Positions 29,415-38,359 are shown, numbered from the stretch's first letter. The stretch: DNA of 64,000 bases from Cyanobacteriota bacterium (GCA_026389335.1 JAPLIB010000015.1:1-64000), one strand, 5' to 3'. Notes: generated from the letters alone by a model not told the origin. Program-made: numbers and translations.

Positions 29415-29493
29415 GCGGTGAGGGCAGGGGCAGCGATGCTAGGAAACTCCTTCTGGTGGCGACAGTTCACCGCCCCCACCCACCCGAGTTGCC

Positions 29494-29814
29494 ATGCCAC
29501 CGGAGCTGTCCTATCCCCTCTGGAGCTCGCTGCTGCCGGGCATCGCGCTCTGGGCCCTGGCCCTCTATCTGCCCCTGAGCGGTCCGATCGCCCGGTTTGA
29601 GGAGAGCCTGGCCGCGGGCCGGCTCGATGCCAGCAGCCAGCAACTGCTGCTGGTGCTCGCCAGCCTGGCTCTCGCCCTGGCGGTGGGGGTGGTGATCGAA
29701 ATCCTGCTGTGCTGGGCCATCAGACCCAGGCTGGAGGACCAGCCTGGGTCTGATGGCCGTGCTCTCAGGTCTGTTCTGGGCCGTGGCCAATCGCCAGAAC
29801 CAGGACTGAGCTGA
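29494..29814 (+). pseudogene. Small two- to three-helix membrane protein, probably frameshifted
   Basis: The frame begins MPPELSYPLWSSLLPGIAL with a good hydrophobic helix, then a second helix (LLLVLASLALALAVGVVIEI) and LLCWA. After this point the reading frame becomes charged and non-membrane, while another frame gives LGLMAVLSGLFWAVA and NRQNQD before a stop at 29809. Removing 22 bases (29719-29740) would join LLCWA to SLGLMAVLSG in frame, giving a coherent membrane protein of about 97 residues. Those 22 bases form one arm and loop of a perfect palindrome. I conclude the gene was disrupted by an inverted templated insertion, or that the assembly is wrong here. Function unknown. Confidence 0.55.
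29715..29758. repeat. Perfect 20-bp inverted repeat with 4-base loop
   Basis: The left arm (29715-29734) is the exact reverse complement of the right arm (29739-29758), starting GGCCATCAGACCCAGG and ending GATGGCC. No T-run follows, so a terminator is unlikely. It coincides with the frame break in the small membrane gene. Confidence 0.9.
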
Positions 29815-29938
29815 CAGCGAAGCCCGTTGCCCCCAAGGCCTTCCGGCTGCCGTGGATCCCCGGCCGCAGCCATGCCGATTCGCGCCAGAGCCGTGGATCA
29901 AACCTGCAGCGGGAATGGGGGCACCACATCAAGCACGC

Positions 29939-30553
29939 TCAGCGCCAGTCGAGCCAGGGAATCCTGGGCACGATCGCTGGGGTGGTGCTGCGATAGGCGG
30001 GATAGTCGGGGTGCTCACGGCAGAGGGCCCGCTCTTCCCGGCGCGCCTTGCCGCCCAGCACCGCCGCCAGGGCCAGCAGCAGGGCCAGATGCAGCAGGCT
30101 GCCCAGCAGCAGGGTCACAGCCAGGGCGCCGATCAGGAGGGCCTGATACAGGGGGTGGCGGCAACGGCCGTAGGCCCCTGCCGCCACCAGAGGTGCCCCC
30201 GGCATGGGCTCGGGCAGGGGCGAGAGGCTGGAACCGAGCCGCAGCAGGGCCTGAACCGCCAGAGCCAGGGCCAACAGCAGCAGCGCCCCACCGCCAACCC
30301 GCAGCAAGGGTGACCAGGCCAGGCCCAGGGGTGGCGAAAGGGAGAGCGGTGGCGGCAGTGGCGGTGGCGGCAGTGGCGGCAGCAGCAGGGCGACCAACAG
30401 CAGCAGCTGGGCCGCCAGCCACCATTCACCGTGGCGGTTGTCGCGCCAACCGGAAGCGCTGAAACCCCAGCGGCTCAGCAGAGCGATCAGGCCGCCGCCG
30501 CCCCCGGGATCGAGATCGGGATCGGGATCGGGATCAGAGGGGTTGCTCGGCAA
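29939..30553 (-). CDS. Isoprenylcysteine carboxyl methyltransferase-like membrane protein
   Basis: A 204-residue membrane methyltransferase of the ICMT/PEMT superfamily. It has four or five hydrophobic helices and the C-terminal SAM-binding signature GAYGRCRHPLYQALLIGALA followed by REERALCREHPDYPAYRSTTP, where the E-x-x-L-x-x-x-h-x-x-Y-x-x-Y pattern is diagnostic. The N-terminus has a DPDPDPD repeat and there is a Pro/Leu run in the first membrane region, so part of the start may be non-coding. The 3' end of the antiporter gene overlaps its start. The methylated substrate in cyanobacteria is not known. Confidence 0.8.
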   Translation of the reverse strand: MPSNPSDPDPDPDLDPGGGGGLIALLSRWGFSASGWRDNRHGEWWLAAQLLLLVALLLPPLPPPPLPPPLSLSPPLGLAWSPLLRVGGGALLLLALALAVQALLRLGSSLSPLPEPMPGAPLVAAGAYGRCRHPLYQALLIGALAVTLLLGSLLHLALLLALAAVLGGKARREERALCREHPDYPAYRSTTPAIVPRIPWLDWR

Positions 30554-31871
30554 CGGTGCCCTCGCCGGAAAGCACCAGTCTGAGCAGTAGCGGGGCCAGG
30601 AAGGTGGTGCCGATCACCATCAGCAGGATCGCAGCCTCCAGGGCCGGCGTCAGCAGCTTCGCCTGGGTGCCGAGCCCCAGAAAGATCAGACCCACCTCGC
30701 CGCGCGGCATCATCCCCAGCCCCACCACCAGCCGGTTGGTCGGTTCGCTGCTGGTGTAGGTCCAGCCGGCGGCCACCTTGCCGACAATCGCCACCACCAG
30801 CAGGAACAGGGCCACCACCAGACCTTCACGATTGGCAGGTTCCAGCGGGTTGAGCACCGAGAGATCCATGCCGGTGCCGATCAACACAAAGAAGACGGTG
30901 GCGAACAGGGCCACCAGCGGCTTGACCGTTTCCTGAATCGCCTCGGTGTGCTTGGAGCGACTGAGGATCAAGCCGGCGGCGAAGGCCCCCAGGGCCGCCT
31001 CCAGGCCGATCGCCTGGGCCAGGAAGCAGCAGAGGGTGAGCACCACGAAGCTGGCCACCACCACCTCGCCGGGGGCCTTGAGATGATCGAGCACCCAGTC
31101 GAACAGCGGTGCAGCGGTGCGGCTGAGGAAAAGGGCCGCGGCCACAAAAAAGATCGCCGCCAGCACCAGCTTCACAATCGGGCCGGCCGTGAGCCCCTCG
31201 CCACCGGCCAGGGCCACCACCACCGCCAGGATGACGATGCCGAGGATGTCATCCAGCACGGCGGCGCCGATCACGATCTGACCTTCACGGCGGCGCAACC
31301 AGCCCAGTTCGCCGAACACACTGGCGGTGATGCCGATGCTGGTGGCGGTCATGGCCGCCCCCGCAAAGATCGCCAGGATCAACGGCACATGAAACAGCAG
31401 CACCAGGCCGGCGCTACCCAGGGCAAACGGCAGCAGCACACCCGTCACTGCCACCGTGGTGGCCTGCAAGCCCACGGCCATCAGTTCATCGAGTTCACTT
31501 TCAAGGCCGGTCAGAAACAACAGGGCGTACAGGCCCAGCACCGAAATCTGCTCCAGGCCCGGGAAACTCTCGTTGTAGAGCTGCTGCACCGTGTCCGGGG
31601 TGATGGCGGCGAGTGAAGCCACCAGATTGAGCAACAGCGCATTGATCTGGACCCCGGTTTCGGGCGGCAGCAGGAAATGGAGGCCAGACACCCCGATCAG
31701 CACGCCAGCCAGCAACTCCCCCAGGATCGTGGGCAGGGACAGGCGCACCATCAGCTCCGCCATCAACCTGGCGGCGACGAACAGAACCAGAAACCGCCCG
31801 ACCTGGATCAGGGTTTCAGCCACCTCGATCTGGTGGTTACCGATCGCCAGCAACAGGGTGGGCAAAGTCAT
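30534..31871 (-). CDS. CPA2 family cation/proton antiporter
   Basis: A monovalent cation:proton antiporter-2 of about 445 residues in the cytoplasmic membrane. The Na/H exchanger core is visible: RLSLPTILGELLAGVLIG, LFLTGLESELDELMAVG, the unwound-helix pattern around AGAAMTATSIGITASVFGE, and the ion-binding VLDDILGIVILAVV. GMMPRGEVGLIFLGLG near the C-terminus is also typical. There is no TrkA-N regulatory domain, so it is the short form. The start MTLPTLLLAIGNHQ is preferred over the open frame to 31937. It is divergent from glgP with about 100 bases between the starts. Confidence 0.92.
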   Translation of the reverse strand: MTLPTLLLAIGNHQIEVAETLIQVGRFLVLFVAARLMAELMVRLSLPTILGELLAGVLIGVSGLHFLLPPETGVQINALLLNLVASLAAITPDTVQQLYNESFPGLEQISVLGLYALLFLTGLESELDELMAVGLQATTVAVTGVLLPFALGSAGLVLLFHVPLILAIFAGAAMTATSIGITASVFGELGWLRRREGQIVIGAAVLDDILGIVILAVVVALAGGEGLTAGPIVKLVLAAIFFVAAALFLSRTAAPLFDWVLDHLKAPGEVVVASFVVLTLCCFLAQAIGLEAALGAFAAGLILSRSKHTEAIQETVKPLVALFATVFFVLIGTGMDLSVLNPLEPANREGLVVALFLLVVAIVGKVAAGWTYTSSEPTNRLVVGLGMMPRGEVGLIFLGLGTQAKLLTPALEAAILLMVIGTTFLAPLLLRLVLSGEGTVAEQPL

Positions 31872-31973
31872 GAAAACAGGCCTGCTCGGCCGGGGCGAAG
31901 CGACCCTAGGCGGCAGGCCCAGGGTGTTCGGTTGCACATCCCAGCCTCGCGACGGGATGGCTTAACCGCATCC

Positions 31974-34541
31974 ATGGCTACGGTCTTGATCAGTGCTTCG
32001 TGTCTGGAGCCCACCCCCGAGATGCCCGAGCACCAACCCATCGATCTGCGCCTGCCCACCCCAGGCTGCTACGCCGACCCCGACCGCAGCGGCCTGACTG
32101 CCGAAGACGTCTTCGATGGGATGACGGAGCACCTCTTCTACACGCTGGGCAAGCTCGCGCCCACCGCCAGCCGCCACGACCTCTACATGGCGCTGAGTTA
32201 CGCCGTGCGCGACCGGCTGATGACCCGCTATCTGGCGGGGGTGGAGGCGATCGGCTCCTCTCCCACCCGGGCGGTGGCCTACCTGTCGGCTGAGTTCCTG
32301 ATCGGTCCCCAGCTGGGCAACAACCTGCTGATGCTCGGCATCCGCGACGAAGTGGCCAAAGCCCTGCGGCGCTTCGGCATCAACGACATTGAAGAAATCC
32401 TCGATGTGGAGGAGGAGCCCGGGCTCGGCAATGGCGGCCTCGGGCGGCTGGCGGCCTGTTTCCTCGAATCGCTGGCTTCGCTGCAGATCCCGGCCACCGG
32501 CTACGGCATCCGCTATGAGTTCGGCATCTTCGACCAGCTGATCCGCGACGGCTGGCAGGTGGAGATCACCGACAAGTGGCTGAAGGCGGGCTGGCCCTGG
32601 GAGATCCCCCACCCCGACCAGGCCTGTTTTGTCGGCTTTGGCGGCCGCACCGAGAGCTACCGCGATGAGCGCGGCGCCTACCGGGTGCGCTGGATCCCGG
32701 CCGAACACGCCATCGGTGTGCCCCACGATGTGCCGGTGCTGGGCTACCGGGTCAACACCTGCGATCGCCTGCGCCTGTGGCGGGCTGATGCCACCGAAAG
32801 CTTTGATTTCTTTGCCTTCAACAGCGGCGATTACTACGGCGCCGTCGAGGAGAAGGTGGGTTCGGAGACCCTCTCCAAGGTGCTCTATCCCAACGATGGC
32901 ACCGATGAAGGGCGCAAGCTGCGGCTGAAGCAACAGCACTTCTTTGTGAGCTGCTCGCTGCAGGACATGATCCGCAGCCTCGACATGCGCGGCATCCCCA
33001 TCCGCGACTTCCCCGATCACTGGGCGGTGCAGCTCAACGACACCCACCCGGCGATCGCCGTGGCCGAACTGATGCGGCTGCTGCTCGACGACAAACATCT
33101 CGACTGGGCCGAAGCCTGGGACATCACCAGCCGCTCGCTCTCGTACACCAACCACACCCTGCTGCCGGAGGCCCTGGAGAAATGGGGTCTGAATCTGTTC
33201 GGCTCGCTGCTGCCGCGGCACCTGGAACTGATTTACGAGATCAACCGTCGTTTCCTGCAGCAGGTGCGGCTCAAGTACCCCGGCAACGACCAGATCCTGC
33301 GCAAGCTGTCGATCATCGACGATGAGGGCACCAAGGCCGTGCGTATGGCGCACCTGGCCACGGTGGCTGCCCACCACGTGAACGGTGTGGCGGCACTGCA
33401 CAGCCATCTGGTGAAGCAGGATCTGTTCCCGGAATTCGCCAGCCTCTGGCCGGAAAAGTTCACCAATGTCACCAATGGCGTCACCCCCAGGCGTTGGGTG
33501 GCCCTGGCCAATCCCCAGCTGTCCAGCCTGCTGAACGAAACCATCGGCGAAGGCTGGGTGAGCGATCTCGATCAGCTCAGGCAGCTCGAACAGCATGCTG
33601 GCGACAGTGCCTTCCTGGAGCGCTGGGGTGCCACCAAGTTGTCGGTGAAATGCCACCTCACCCAGTACATCCATCGCCACACCGGCGTGCTGGTGGACCC
33701 GGCCTCGATCTTCGATGTGCAGGTGAAGCGCATCCACGAATACAAGCGCCAGCATCTCAATGCGCTTCAGGTGGTAGCCCGCTATCTGCGCATCAAGAAC
33801 GGCCTGGATGACGACATGGCGCCGCGCACGGTGATCTTCGGTGGCAAGGCAGCACCGGGCTATTACATGGCCAAACTTATTATTCGTTTCATCAACGGCA
33901 TTGCCGACACGATCAACGCCGATCCCGATATGGAGGGAAAGCTGCGGGTGATCTTCCTGGCGGACTACAACGTGAAGCTGGGAGAGCGAGTGTATCCGGC
34001 TGCTGATCTTTCTGAGCAGATCTCCACCGCTGGACTCGAAGCCTCCGGCACCGGCAACATGAAGTTCGCCATGAATGGAGCGCTCACCATCGGCACCCTT
34101 GATGGCGCCAATGTGGAAATCCGTGAACAGGTGGGAGCGGATAACTTCTTCCTGTTCGGCAAAACCACCGACGAGATCAACGTCCTGCGCCAGACCTATC
34201 GCCCCTGGGAGCTGATCGCCACGGTGCCGGAATTGCCGGAGGTGCTGCGCCTGATTGAGCAGGGTCACTTCAGCAACGGCGACGGCGACCTGTTCCGGCC
34301 CCTGCTGGAAAACCTCACCGGCCGCGATCCCTACTTCGCCCTGGCCGACTTCCAGGCCTACCTGGCCGCCCAGGACGAGGTGGATCGGGTCTGGGCGGAT
34401 CGGGAACGCTGGAACCGCATGTCCCTGCTCAACACCGCCCGCAGCGGCATGTTCTCCTCAGACCGCTCAATCCGCGAGTACGCCGAACGCATCTGGCAGG
34501 CGGAAGCCTTCCCGGTGACGATCACCTGCGAACTCGACTGA
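31974..34541 (+). CDS. glgP: Glycogen phosphorylase
   Basis: Releases glucose-1-phosphate from glycogen, the main dark carbon-mobilisation step. The 855-residue protein is full length. Landmarks are RAVAYLSAEFLIGPQLGNNL, the GNGGLGRLAACFLESLA loop, VNTCDRLRLWRA, QLNDTHPAIAVAELMR, FTNVTNGVTPRRW, VKRIHEYKRQHLN, and the PLP-binding lysine in EASGTGNMKFAMNGALTIGT. Antisense frames across the gene are shadows. The ATG at 31974 is chosen; MPEHQPIDLR starting 17 codons later is possible. No allosteric site can be judged by eye. Confidence 0.97.
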   Translation: MATVLISASCLEPTPEMPEHQPIDLRLPTPGCYADPDRSGLTAEDVFDGMTEHLFYTLGKLAPTASRHDLYMALSYAVRDRLMTRYLAGVEAIGSSPTRAVAYLSAEFLIGPQLGNNLLMLGIRDEVAKALRRFGINDIEEILDVEEEPGLGNGGLGRLAACFLESLASLQIPATGYGIRYEFGIFDQLIRDGWQVEITDKWLKAGWPWEIPHPDQACFVGFGGRTESYRDERGAYRVRWIPAEHAIGVPHDVPVLGYRVNTCDRLRLWRADATESFDFFAFNSGDYYGAVEEKVGSETLSKVLYPNDGTDEGRKLRLKQQHFFVSCSLQDMIRSLDMRGIPIRDFPDHWAVQLNDTHPAIAVAELMRLLLDDKHLDWAEAWDITSRSLSYTNHTLLPEALEKWGLNLFGSLLPRHLELIYEINRRFLQQVRLKYPGNDQILRKLSIIDDEGTKAVRMAHLATVAAHHVNGVAALHSHLVKQDLFPEFASLWPEKFTNVTNGVTPRRWVALANPQLSSLLNETIGEGWVSDLDQLRQLEQHAGDSAFLERWGATKLSVKCHLTQYIHRHTGVLVDPASIFDVQVKRIHEYKRQHLNALQVVARYLRIKNGLDDDMAPRTVIFGGKAAPGYYMAKLIIRFINGIADTINADPDMEGKLRVIFLADYNVKLGERVYPAADLSEQISTAGLEASGTGNMKFAMNGALTIGTLDGANVEIREQVGADNFFLFGKTTDEINVLRQTYRPWELIATVPELPEVLRLIEQGHFSNGDGDLFRPLLENLTGRDPYFALADFQAYLAAQDEVDRVWADRERWNRMSLLNTARSGMFSSDRSIREYAERIWQAEAFPVTITCELD

Positions 34542-34552
34542 GCGCTGCCTCG

Positions 34553-34581
34553 GGGGGTGGAGCACTCAGCTCGACACCCCC
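34553..34581 (+). terminator. Possible hairpin after glgP
   Basis: GGGGGTG and CACCCCC form a 7-bp stem around a 15-base loop just after the glgP stop. No T-run follows, so this is at best a weak or factor-dependent terminator. Confidence 0.25.
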
Positions 34582-34722
34582 TGAAGCAGGGCTGGAATTC
34601 GACATCTGGCGAGCACCTTGCAGGCCTGTGTGCCTTCAGTAGAGCGGCTGGGGCCTGGAGGCTTTCAGGTGGTTAAGCCCCATGGCGAGAAGAGCACGGC
34701 TCAGAAGGGAAGGGAGCTGATC

Positions 34723-35217
34723 TCAGCCGCGATGATCGGGCAGGTCAGGGGTTTGGTGCAGGAGCCGATTCAGGCGCAGGCGATCGGCATTGAGGGGATC
34801 GGGAGCCAGTTCGCCGGCCACCTCACGAAACGTTTGCTCCACCTCCTCTGGCACCCGCACATCAAAGATGCGCTCCATCAGGGCCTCAATTGAGAAGAGG
34901 TGGGCATTGATGTTTTCCAGATCGCCCATGGCCTGCTGGATCGCATCGCCTTCGGCGTCGGTATCGGCCAAGGCGCCCCTGGTGGAGGAATCGAGGGCAC
35001 CCTGGGGCGCTCCGGACCCGGCCAGTGGTGCTCCCTCGCCTTCGCCATGCTGTTTTTGCAGCTCTTCGAGCACGCGACCAGCAAGCGTCCGGAACGACTG
35101 GAGGGCGGCCCAGTTGAGTTCTTGCTGCTGCCGCAGACTGGGGTTTTCGCGAATCAATCGGTCGTGTTCCCGATAGAAACGCTGGCAGTCAGGGCATTGG
35201 CAGGGCTCTTCAGGCAC
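34723..35217 (-). CDS. Conserved hypothetical protein with CxC-x2-C N-terminus
   Basis: 164 residues. The N-terminus MPEEPCQCPDCQRFYREHD has three closely spaced cysteines that could bind metal with a partner. The middle is polar and low-complexity, and the C-terminus is helical (ENINAHLFSIEALMERIFDV, then EEVEQTFREVAGELAPDPLN). I do not recognise a family. Codon use resembles the chromosome, and it is convergent with glgP across about 180 bases. Another small hypothetical gene lies just upstream on the same strand. Confidence 0.65.
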   Translation of the reverse strand: MPEEPCQCPDCQRFYREHDRLIRENPSLRQQQELNWAALQSFRTLAGRVLEELQKQHGEGEGAPLAGSGAPQGALDSSTRGALADTDAEGDAIQQAMGDLENINAHLFSIEALMERIFDVRVPEEVEQTFREVAGELAPDPLNADRLRLNRLLHQTPDLPDHRG

Positions 35218-35330
35218 CGAATCCCTAGTTGCTCGTCAAGCTCCATCATGGCATTGCGCTGCGGCCCGCAGGGGATGGCAGCGGCCAGGGCCGCACCTGG
35301 ACCCCGGCAAAGGGCCGCAGCGCCTCAGGC

Positions 35331-35675
35331 TCAGGCCACCCAGGGCCCCCGGCGGGACCCGTGGTCACGGTGGCCATCGCTGCCGGAATCGTCCGGATCG
35401 AGGGCCGCCGGCAGGGGGATTTCGATCGAGCCCACCACCTGGATCACATCGCGGAGCCGCATCGAATCGGCGAACCAGCTCATGGCTTGCTCGACATCGC
35501 CCTGGCGTTCCGCGTCGCTGGCCTGATCCTCATGCGCTTCGGCCAGCAGGGCCAGCCAGCAGAGGCAGCGGGCCTGCACCACCGAAAGATCCAGCCCATC
35601 AAGCTGGCTGTCGGCAATGCGCTCGCTTTCCTGTTGCACCAGCAGCCGCAGCCGCAGATCGTGGAGCTGGGTCAT
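35331..35675 (-). CDS. Small conserved hypothetical protein
   Basis: 114 residues, helical and acidic, starting MTQLHDLRLRLLVQQESER, with LDLSVVQARCLCWLALLAEAHEDQ in the middle and a charged, probably disordered tail. No family recognised. It lies about 110 bases upstream of the cysteine-bearing hypothetical gene on the same strand and may share a transcript with it. Confidence 0.6.
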   Translation of the reverse strand: MTQLHDLRLRLLVQQESERIADSQLDGLDLSVVQARCLCWLALLAEAHEDQASDAERQGDVEQAMSWFADSMRLRDVIQVVGSIEIPLPAALDPDDSGSDGHRDHGSRRGPWVA

Positions 35676-35733
35676 CCGCCAAAGGCAGCTCTGAAAACAC
35701 TAGCGGCAGTGGCAAGACCCTCGAAAAAGCACC

Positions 35734-36198
35734 ATGGATGGGGCTGGGGCGCAACCAGCCAGTTGGCTGCGCGCAAATCAAAACACGTTCAGGGTTCGAT
35801 TACCAGAATCTTCACAAATTTATATAAACAACCCTTTCGGTGATGGGGCTTTCGCAACGGGACTGGTGCATGCGATCGGCATGGTGAACTTCCTGTTCGA
35901 CAAGACCCAGTCACCCCACAGCAAAGCATCGGATATCTATAGCTATTTCGGCGTTTCAAGCCAGACAGGTCAGGCCCATTCCAAGAAGATTCGCGATCTG
36001 CTCAGGATCGGCACGTTCGACCCCAAGTGGATCCTGCCCAGCCAACTGGACAACTCGCCGATGGCCTGGATGCTGGAGGTGAATGGATTCATGCTCGACA
36101 TCCGCACGATGCCGCTCGAAATCCAGATCGAAGCCTGTGCCAAAGGCCTGATTCCCTATGTCCCGGCGCTCAGGGATGGGGCCCCCAAGCAATCCTGA
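35734..36198 (+). CDS. DUF6398-like protein, probably 5'-truncated
   Basis: The convincing part starts at MVNFLFDKTQSPHSKASDI (ATG at 35881) and reads as a small HTH-like segment (YSYFGVSSQTGQAHSKKIRDLL) followed by FDPKWILPSQLDNSPMAWML, then VNGFMLDIRTMPLEIQIEA and GLIPYVP. This resembles the C-terminal DUF6398-type region found in several bacterial proteins; the naming is from memory and tentative. The sequence before 35881 is open but AT-rich around 35800-35840 and unlike a protein N-terminus, so I suspect loss of the original 5' end. Confidence 0.5.
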   Translation: MDGAGAQPASWLRANQNTFRVRLPESSQIYINNPFGDGAFATGLVHAIGMVNFLFDKTQSPHSKASDIYSYFGVSSQTGQAHSKKIRDLLRIGTFDPKWILPSQLDNSPMAWMLEVNGFMLDIRTMPLEIQIEACAKGLIPYVPALRDGAPKQS

Positions 36199-36207
36199 GG
36201 CCTGGAC

Positions 36208-36657
36208 TCAGCCGAAGCCCCCGAGCCGCAGGCCGGCACCCACCACCACAAAAGCCACGGCCAGCGCGGTGATCGCCCGGATGTGCCAGGCCAGCCCGGA
36301 CAGGTTGTCGTCGCGGAGGTGGGGGATCAGTTGCAACCGGGCGTGCAACGCCAGGGCTGCGGTGGCGGCCAGCAGCAGCAGCTTGGCGCTCAGCAGCACA
36401 GCGATCGGACTCTGCAAGCTGAACAGGCCCTGAAAACCGGGCAATTCCAGCCCAGCCATCCAGAGCCCGCTGACCACCTGAACGGCCAGGGCCGTGAGCC
36501 CGAGGGGCTCGAACAGCTCCTCAAAGTCGCGGATCACCGCCGCCTGCCGCAGCCGCAGGGCTCGGGGCAACACCCCCAGCCCCAGCACCAGATGGCCGCC
36601 GGTCCACAACGTGGCGGCCAGGGCATGCACGATCACCAGCCAGGCAAAGGCCGTCAT
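36208..36657 (-). CDS. CopD-like four-helix membrane protein
   Basis: About 149 residues with four membrane helices. MTAFAWLVIVHALAATLWTG with a histidine in helix 1, GGHLVLGLGVLPRAL, a second histidine-free helix LGLTALAVQVVSGLWMAGL, LLSAKLLLLAATAALALHARL, and a final helix ITALAVAFVVVGAGL resemble the CopD/DUF2214 group of small putative haem or copper membrane proteins. The ATG at 36657 is chosen over the open frame to 36699. It is the last chromosomal gene before the tRNA fragment and convergent with the DUF6398-like gene. Confidence 0.72.
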   Translation of the reverse strand: MTAFAWLVIVHALAATLWTGGHLVLGLGVLPRALRLRQAAVIRDFEELFEPLGLTALAVQVVSGLWMAGLELPGFQGLFSLQSPIAVLLSAKLLLLAATAALALHARLQLIPHLRDDNLSGLAWHIRAITALAVAFVVVGAGLRLGGFG

Positions 36658-36841
36658 GGCAGAGCCGACGCAGCGGCTCTCACGATGGACCCTGCTCACC
36701 GGGTGGGCCGGCTGCCGCTCTACAACCGATCACAGAGCGGCACAGGGCGGTCCCGAATGGACTCGCGAACGGAGACAGGGGAGGCGGAGAGCAGACCGAT
36801 GACCCGCACCGGAACCTGCTGACGTGAAGGCCCTGAGGCAA

Positions 36842-36888
<47 letters not shown>

Positions 36889-36922
36889 CGGAGCCCAATG
36901 GCACACCTGGGATCTGGCCTCG

Positions 36923-36944
36923 ACTTGCCTAATCACTTGCCTAA
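36923..36944 (+). repeat. Two direct copies of ACTTGCCTAA
   Basis: Copies at 36923-36932 and 36935-36944 lie 35 bases from the tRNA fragment, on the element side. Closely spaced direct repeats in this position are typical arm-type binding sites of tyrosine integrases. Function inferred. Confidence 0.45.
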
Positions 36945-37041
36945 ATGGGGCTCCAAAAAGCCGACTGGAAGCGCCGAGAAGCGCACAGGAAGGACCAAGC
37001 CCGACATCTTCGGGCAGTCCAGGCGACCAGCCAGGCCAAGG

Positions 37042-37093
37042 CTTATTCAAGGAAAAGTGCTCTTCCTTGAATAAGATGCGAGCCTATTCAAGG
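37042..37093 (+). promoter_or_regulatory. Inverted-repeat operator upstream of the fic gene
   Basis: CTTATTCAAGGAA (37042-37054) and its exact reverse complement (37063-37075) form a 13-bp palindrome with an 8-base spacer. A third half-site CCTATTCAAGG follows at 37083-37093, 18 bases before the fic start. The arrangement suits a regulator binding as dimer plus extra half-site, possibly the winged-helix domain of the Fic protein itself. A ribosome site GGAGAGG precedes the ATG. Confidence 0.6.
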
Positions 37094-37110
37094 TTCGCGG
37101 CGGAGAGGCC

Positions 37111-38283
37111 ATGAAGCGCGACGGCGCCGGCCGCTACGAGATCACCAGCACCATCGGCGAAGAGGTGCGCGCCTTCGTGCCGGCGGCATTGCCGCCGGAG
37201 CCGCCCGTCCTGATCGCGGGCGCGCTGCAGGCGCTGCACGAGCGGGCCCTGCTGGCCTGCGGCCGCCTGGATGGGGTGTCAGCCCTGCTGCCGGATCGGG
37301 AGCTCTTCCTCTACGCCTACGTGCGGCGGGAGGCCCTGCTGTCCTCCCAGATCGAAGGCACCCAGTCGTCGCTGTCCGATCTCCTGCTGTTTGAGCTGGA
37401 GGAGGCACCGGGTGTCCCCTTCGATGACGTGGTCGAAGTATCCAGTTACGTGGCGGGGCTGGAGCACGGCCTGGCGCGGCTGCGGGAGGGATTCCCCCTC
37501 TCCTCGCGCCTGCTGCGTGAGATCCACGCCCGCTTGCTGGCCAGAGGCCGTGGGGCCGATCGGCTGCCTGGGGAGTTCCGCCGAAGTCAGAACTGGATCG
37601 GCGGCACCCGACCCGGCAACGCCAGCTTCGTGCCGCCGCCCCCGGGGCTGGTGGAGACGTGCATGGGCCAGCTGGAGCACTTCATCCATGGCACACCGGA
37701 TGGGACCCACTCCCTGCCGGTGCTGGTGCGGGCCGCCCTGGCCCACGTGCAGTTCGAGACCATCCACCCGTTTCTGGACGGCAACGGTCGCTTGGGCCGG
37801 CTGCTGATCGTGCTGATGCTGATCGACGCCGGGGTGCTGCAGCAGCCGCTGCTCTATCTGAGCCTGTTCTTCAAGCAGCACCGCAGCCGCTACTTTGAAC
37901 TACTAAGTGGCATCCGCCAGGACGGCGACTGGGAAGCCTGGATCGAGTTCTTTCTCGAAGGCGTCGAGAGCACGGCGACAGCTGCCGTCAGCACCGCACA
38001 CCGGCTGCTGGCGTTGTTCCGCGCTGATGAGGCCCGCCTGAGCGGCCTGGGGCGTTCAGGACCCAGCGTTCGCCAGGTGTTTGCCGCCCTCTGCCGGCGT
38101 CCACTCAACAGCATCAAACAGCTCAGCACCGTCTGCGACCTGAGCTTCCCCACGGCTGCCAAAGCCCTGGAGACCCTGGCGAACCTGGGCATTGCGCGGG
38201 AGATCACCGGCGGGCAGCGCAACCGCCTTTTTGCCTACGACGCCTATCTGGCGATTCTCAGCGAAGGAGCTGAACCGCTCTGA
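37111..38283 (+). CDS. Fic-domain protein with inhibitory helix and C-terminal winged helix
   Basis: A probable AMP-transferase of 390 residues. The N-terminal segment has LSSQIEGTQSS, which fits the inhibitory (S/T)-x3-E-(G/N) motif and makes it a class II, self-inhibited Fic. The catalytic loop HPFLDGNGRLGR is complete, with the histidine and the anion-binding and Mg-binding residues. FRRSQNWIGG before it forms the beta-hairpin target clamp. The C-terminal 90 residues look like a winged helix (SIKQLSTVCDLSFPTAAKAL), so the protein may regulate its own promoter, which contains a strong palindrome. It is the first gene inside the element. Target protein unknown. Confidence 0.93.
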   Translation: MKRDGAGRYEITSTIGEEVRAFVPAALPPEPPVLIAGALQALHERALLACGRLDGVSALLPDRELFLYAYVRREALLSSQIEGTQSSLSDLLLFELEEAPGVPFDDVVEVSSYVAGLEHGLARLREGFPLSSRLLREIHARLLARGRGADRLPGEFRRSQNWIGGTRPGNASFVPPPPGLVETCMGQLEHFIHGTPDGTHSLPVLVRAALAHVQFETIHPFLDGNGRLGRLLIVLMLIDAGVLQQPLLYLSLFFKQHRSRYFELLSGIRQDGDWEAWIEFFLEGVESTATAAVSTAHRLLALFRADEARLSGLGRSGPSVRQVFAALCRRPLNSIKQLSTVCDLSFPTAAKALETLANLGIAREITGGQRNRLFAYDAYLAILSEGAEPL

Positions 38284-38359
38284 AAGGGCCCAGCCCCACC
38301 CAGATGGGGAGTGATAGGCCGACCTCCATAGCCTCAACAGAACACCGATCGACACAGCC

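Noticed and set aside
31962-34268. 768-codon open frame on the minus strand
   Set aside because: Shadow of glgP; the plus strand has all phosphorylase motifs.
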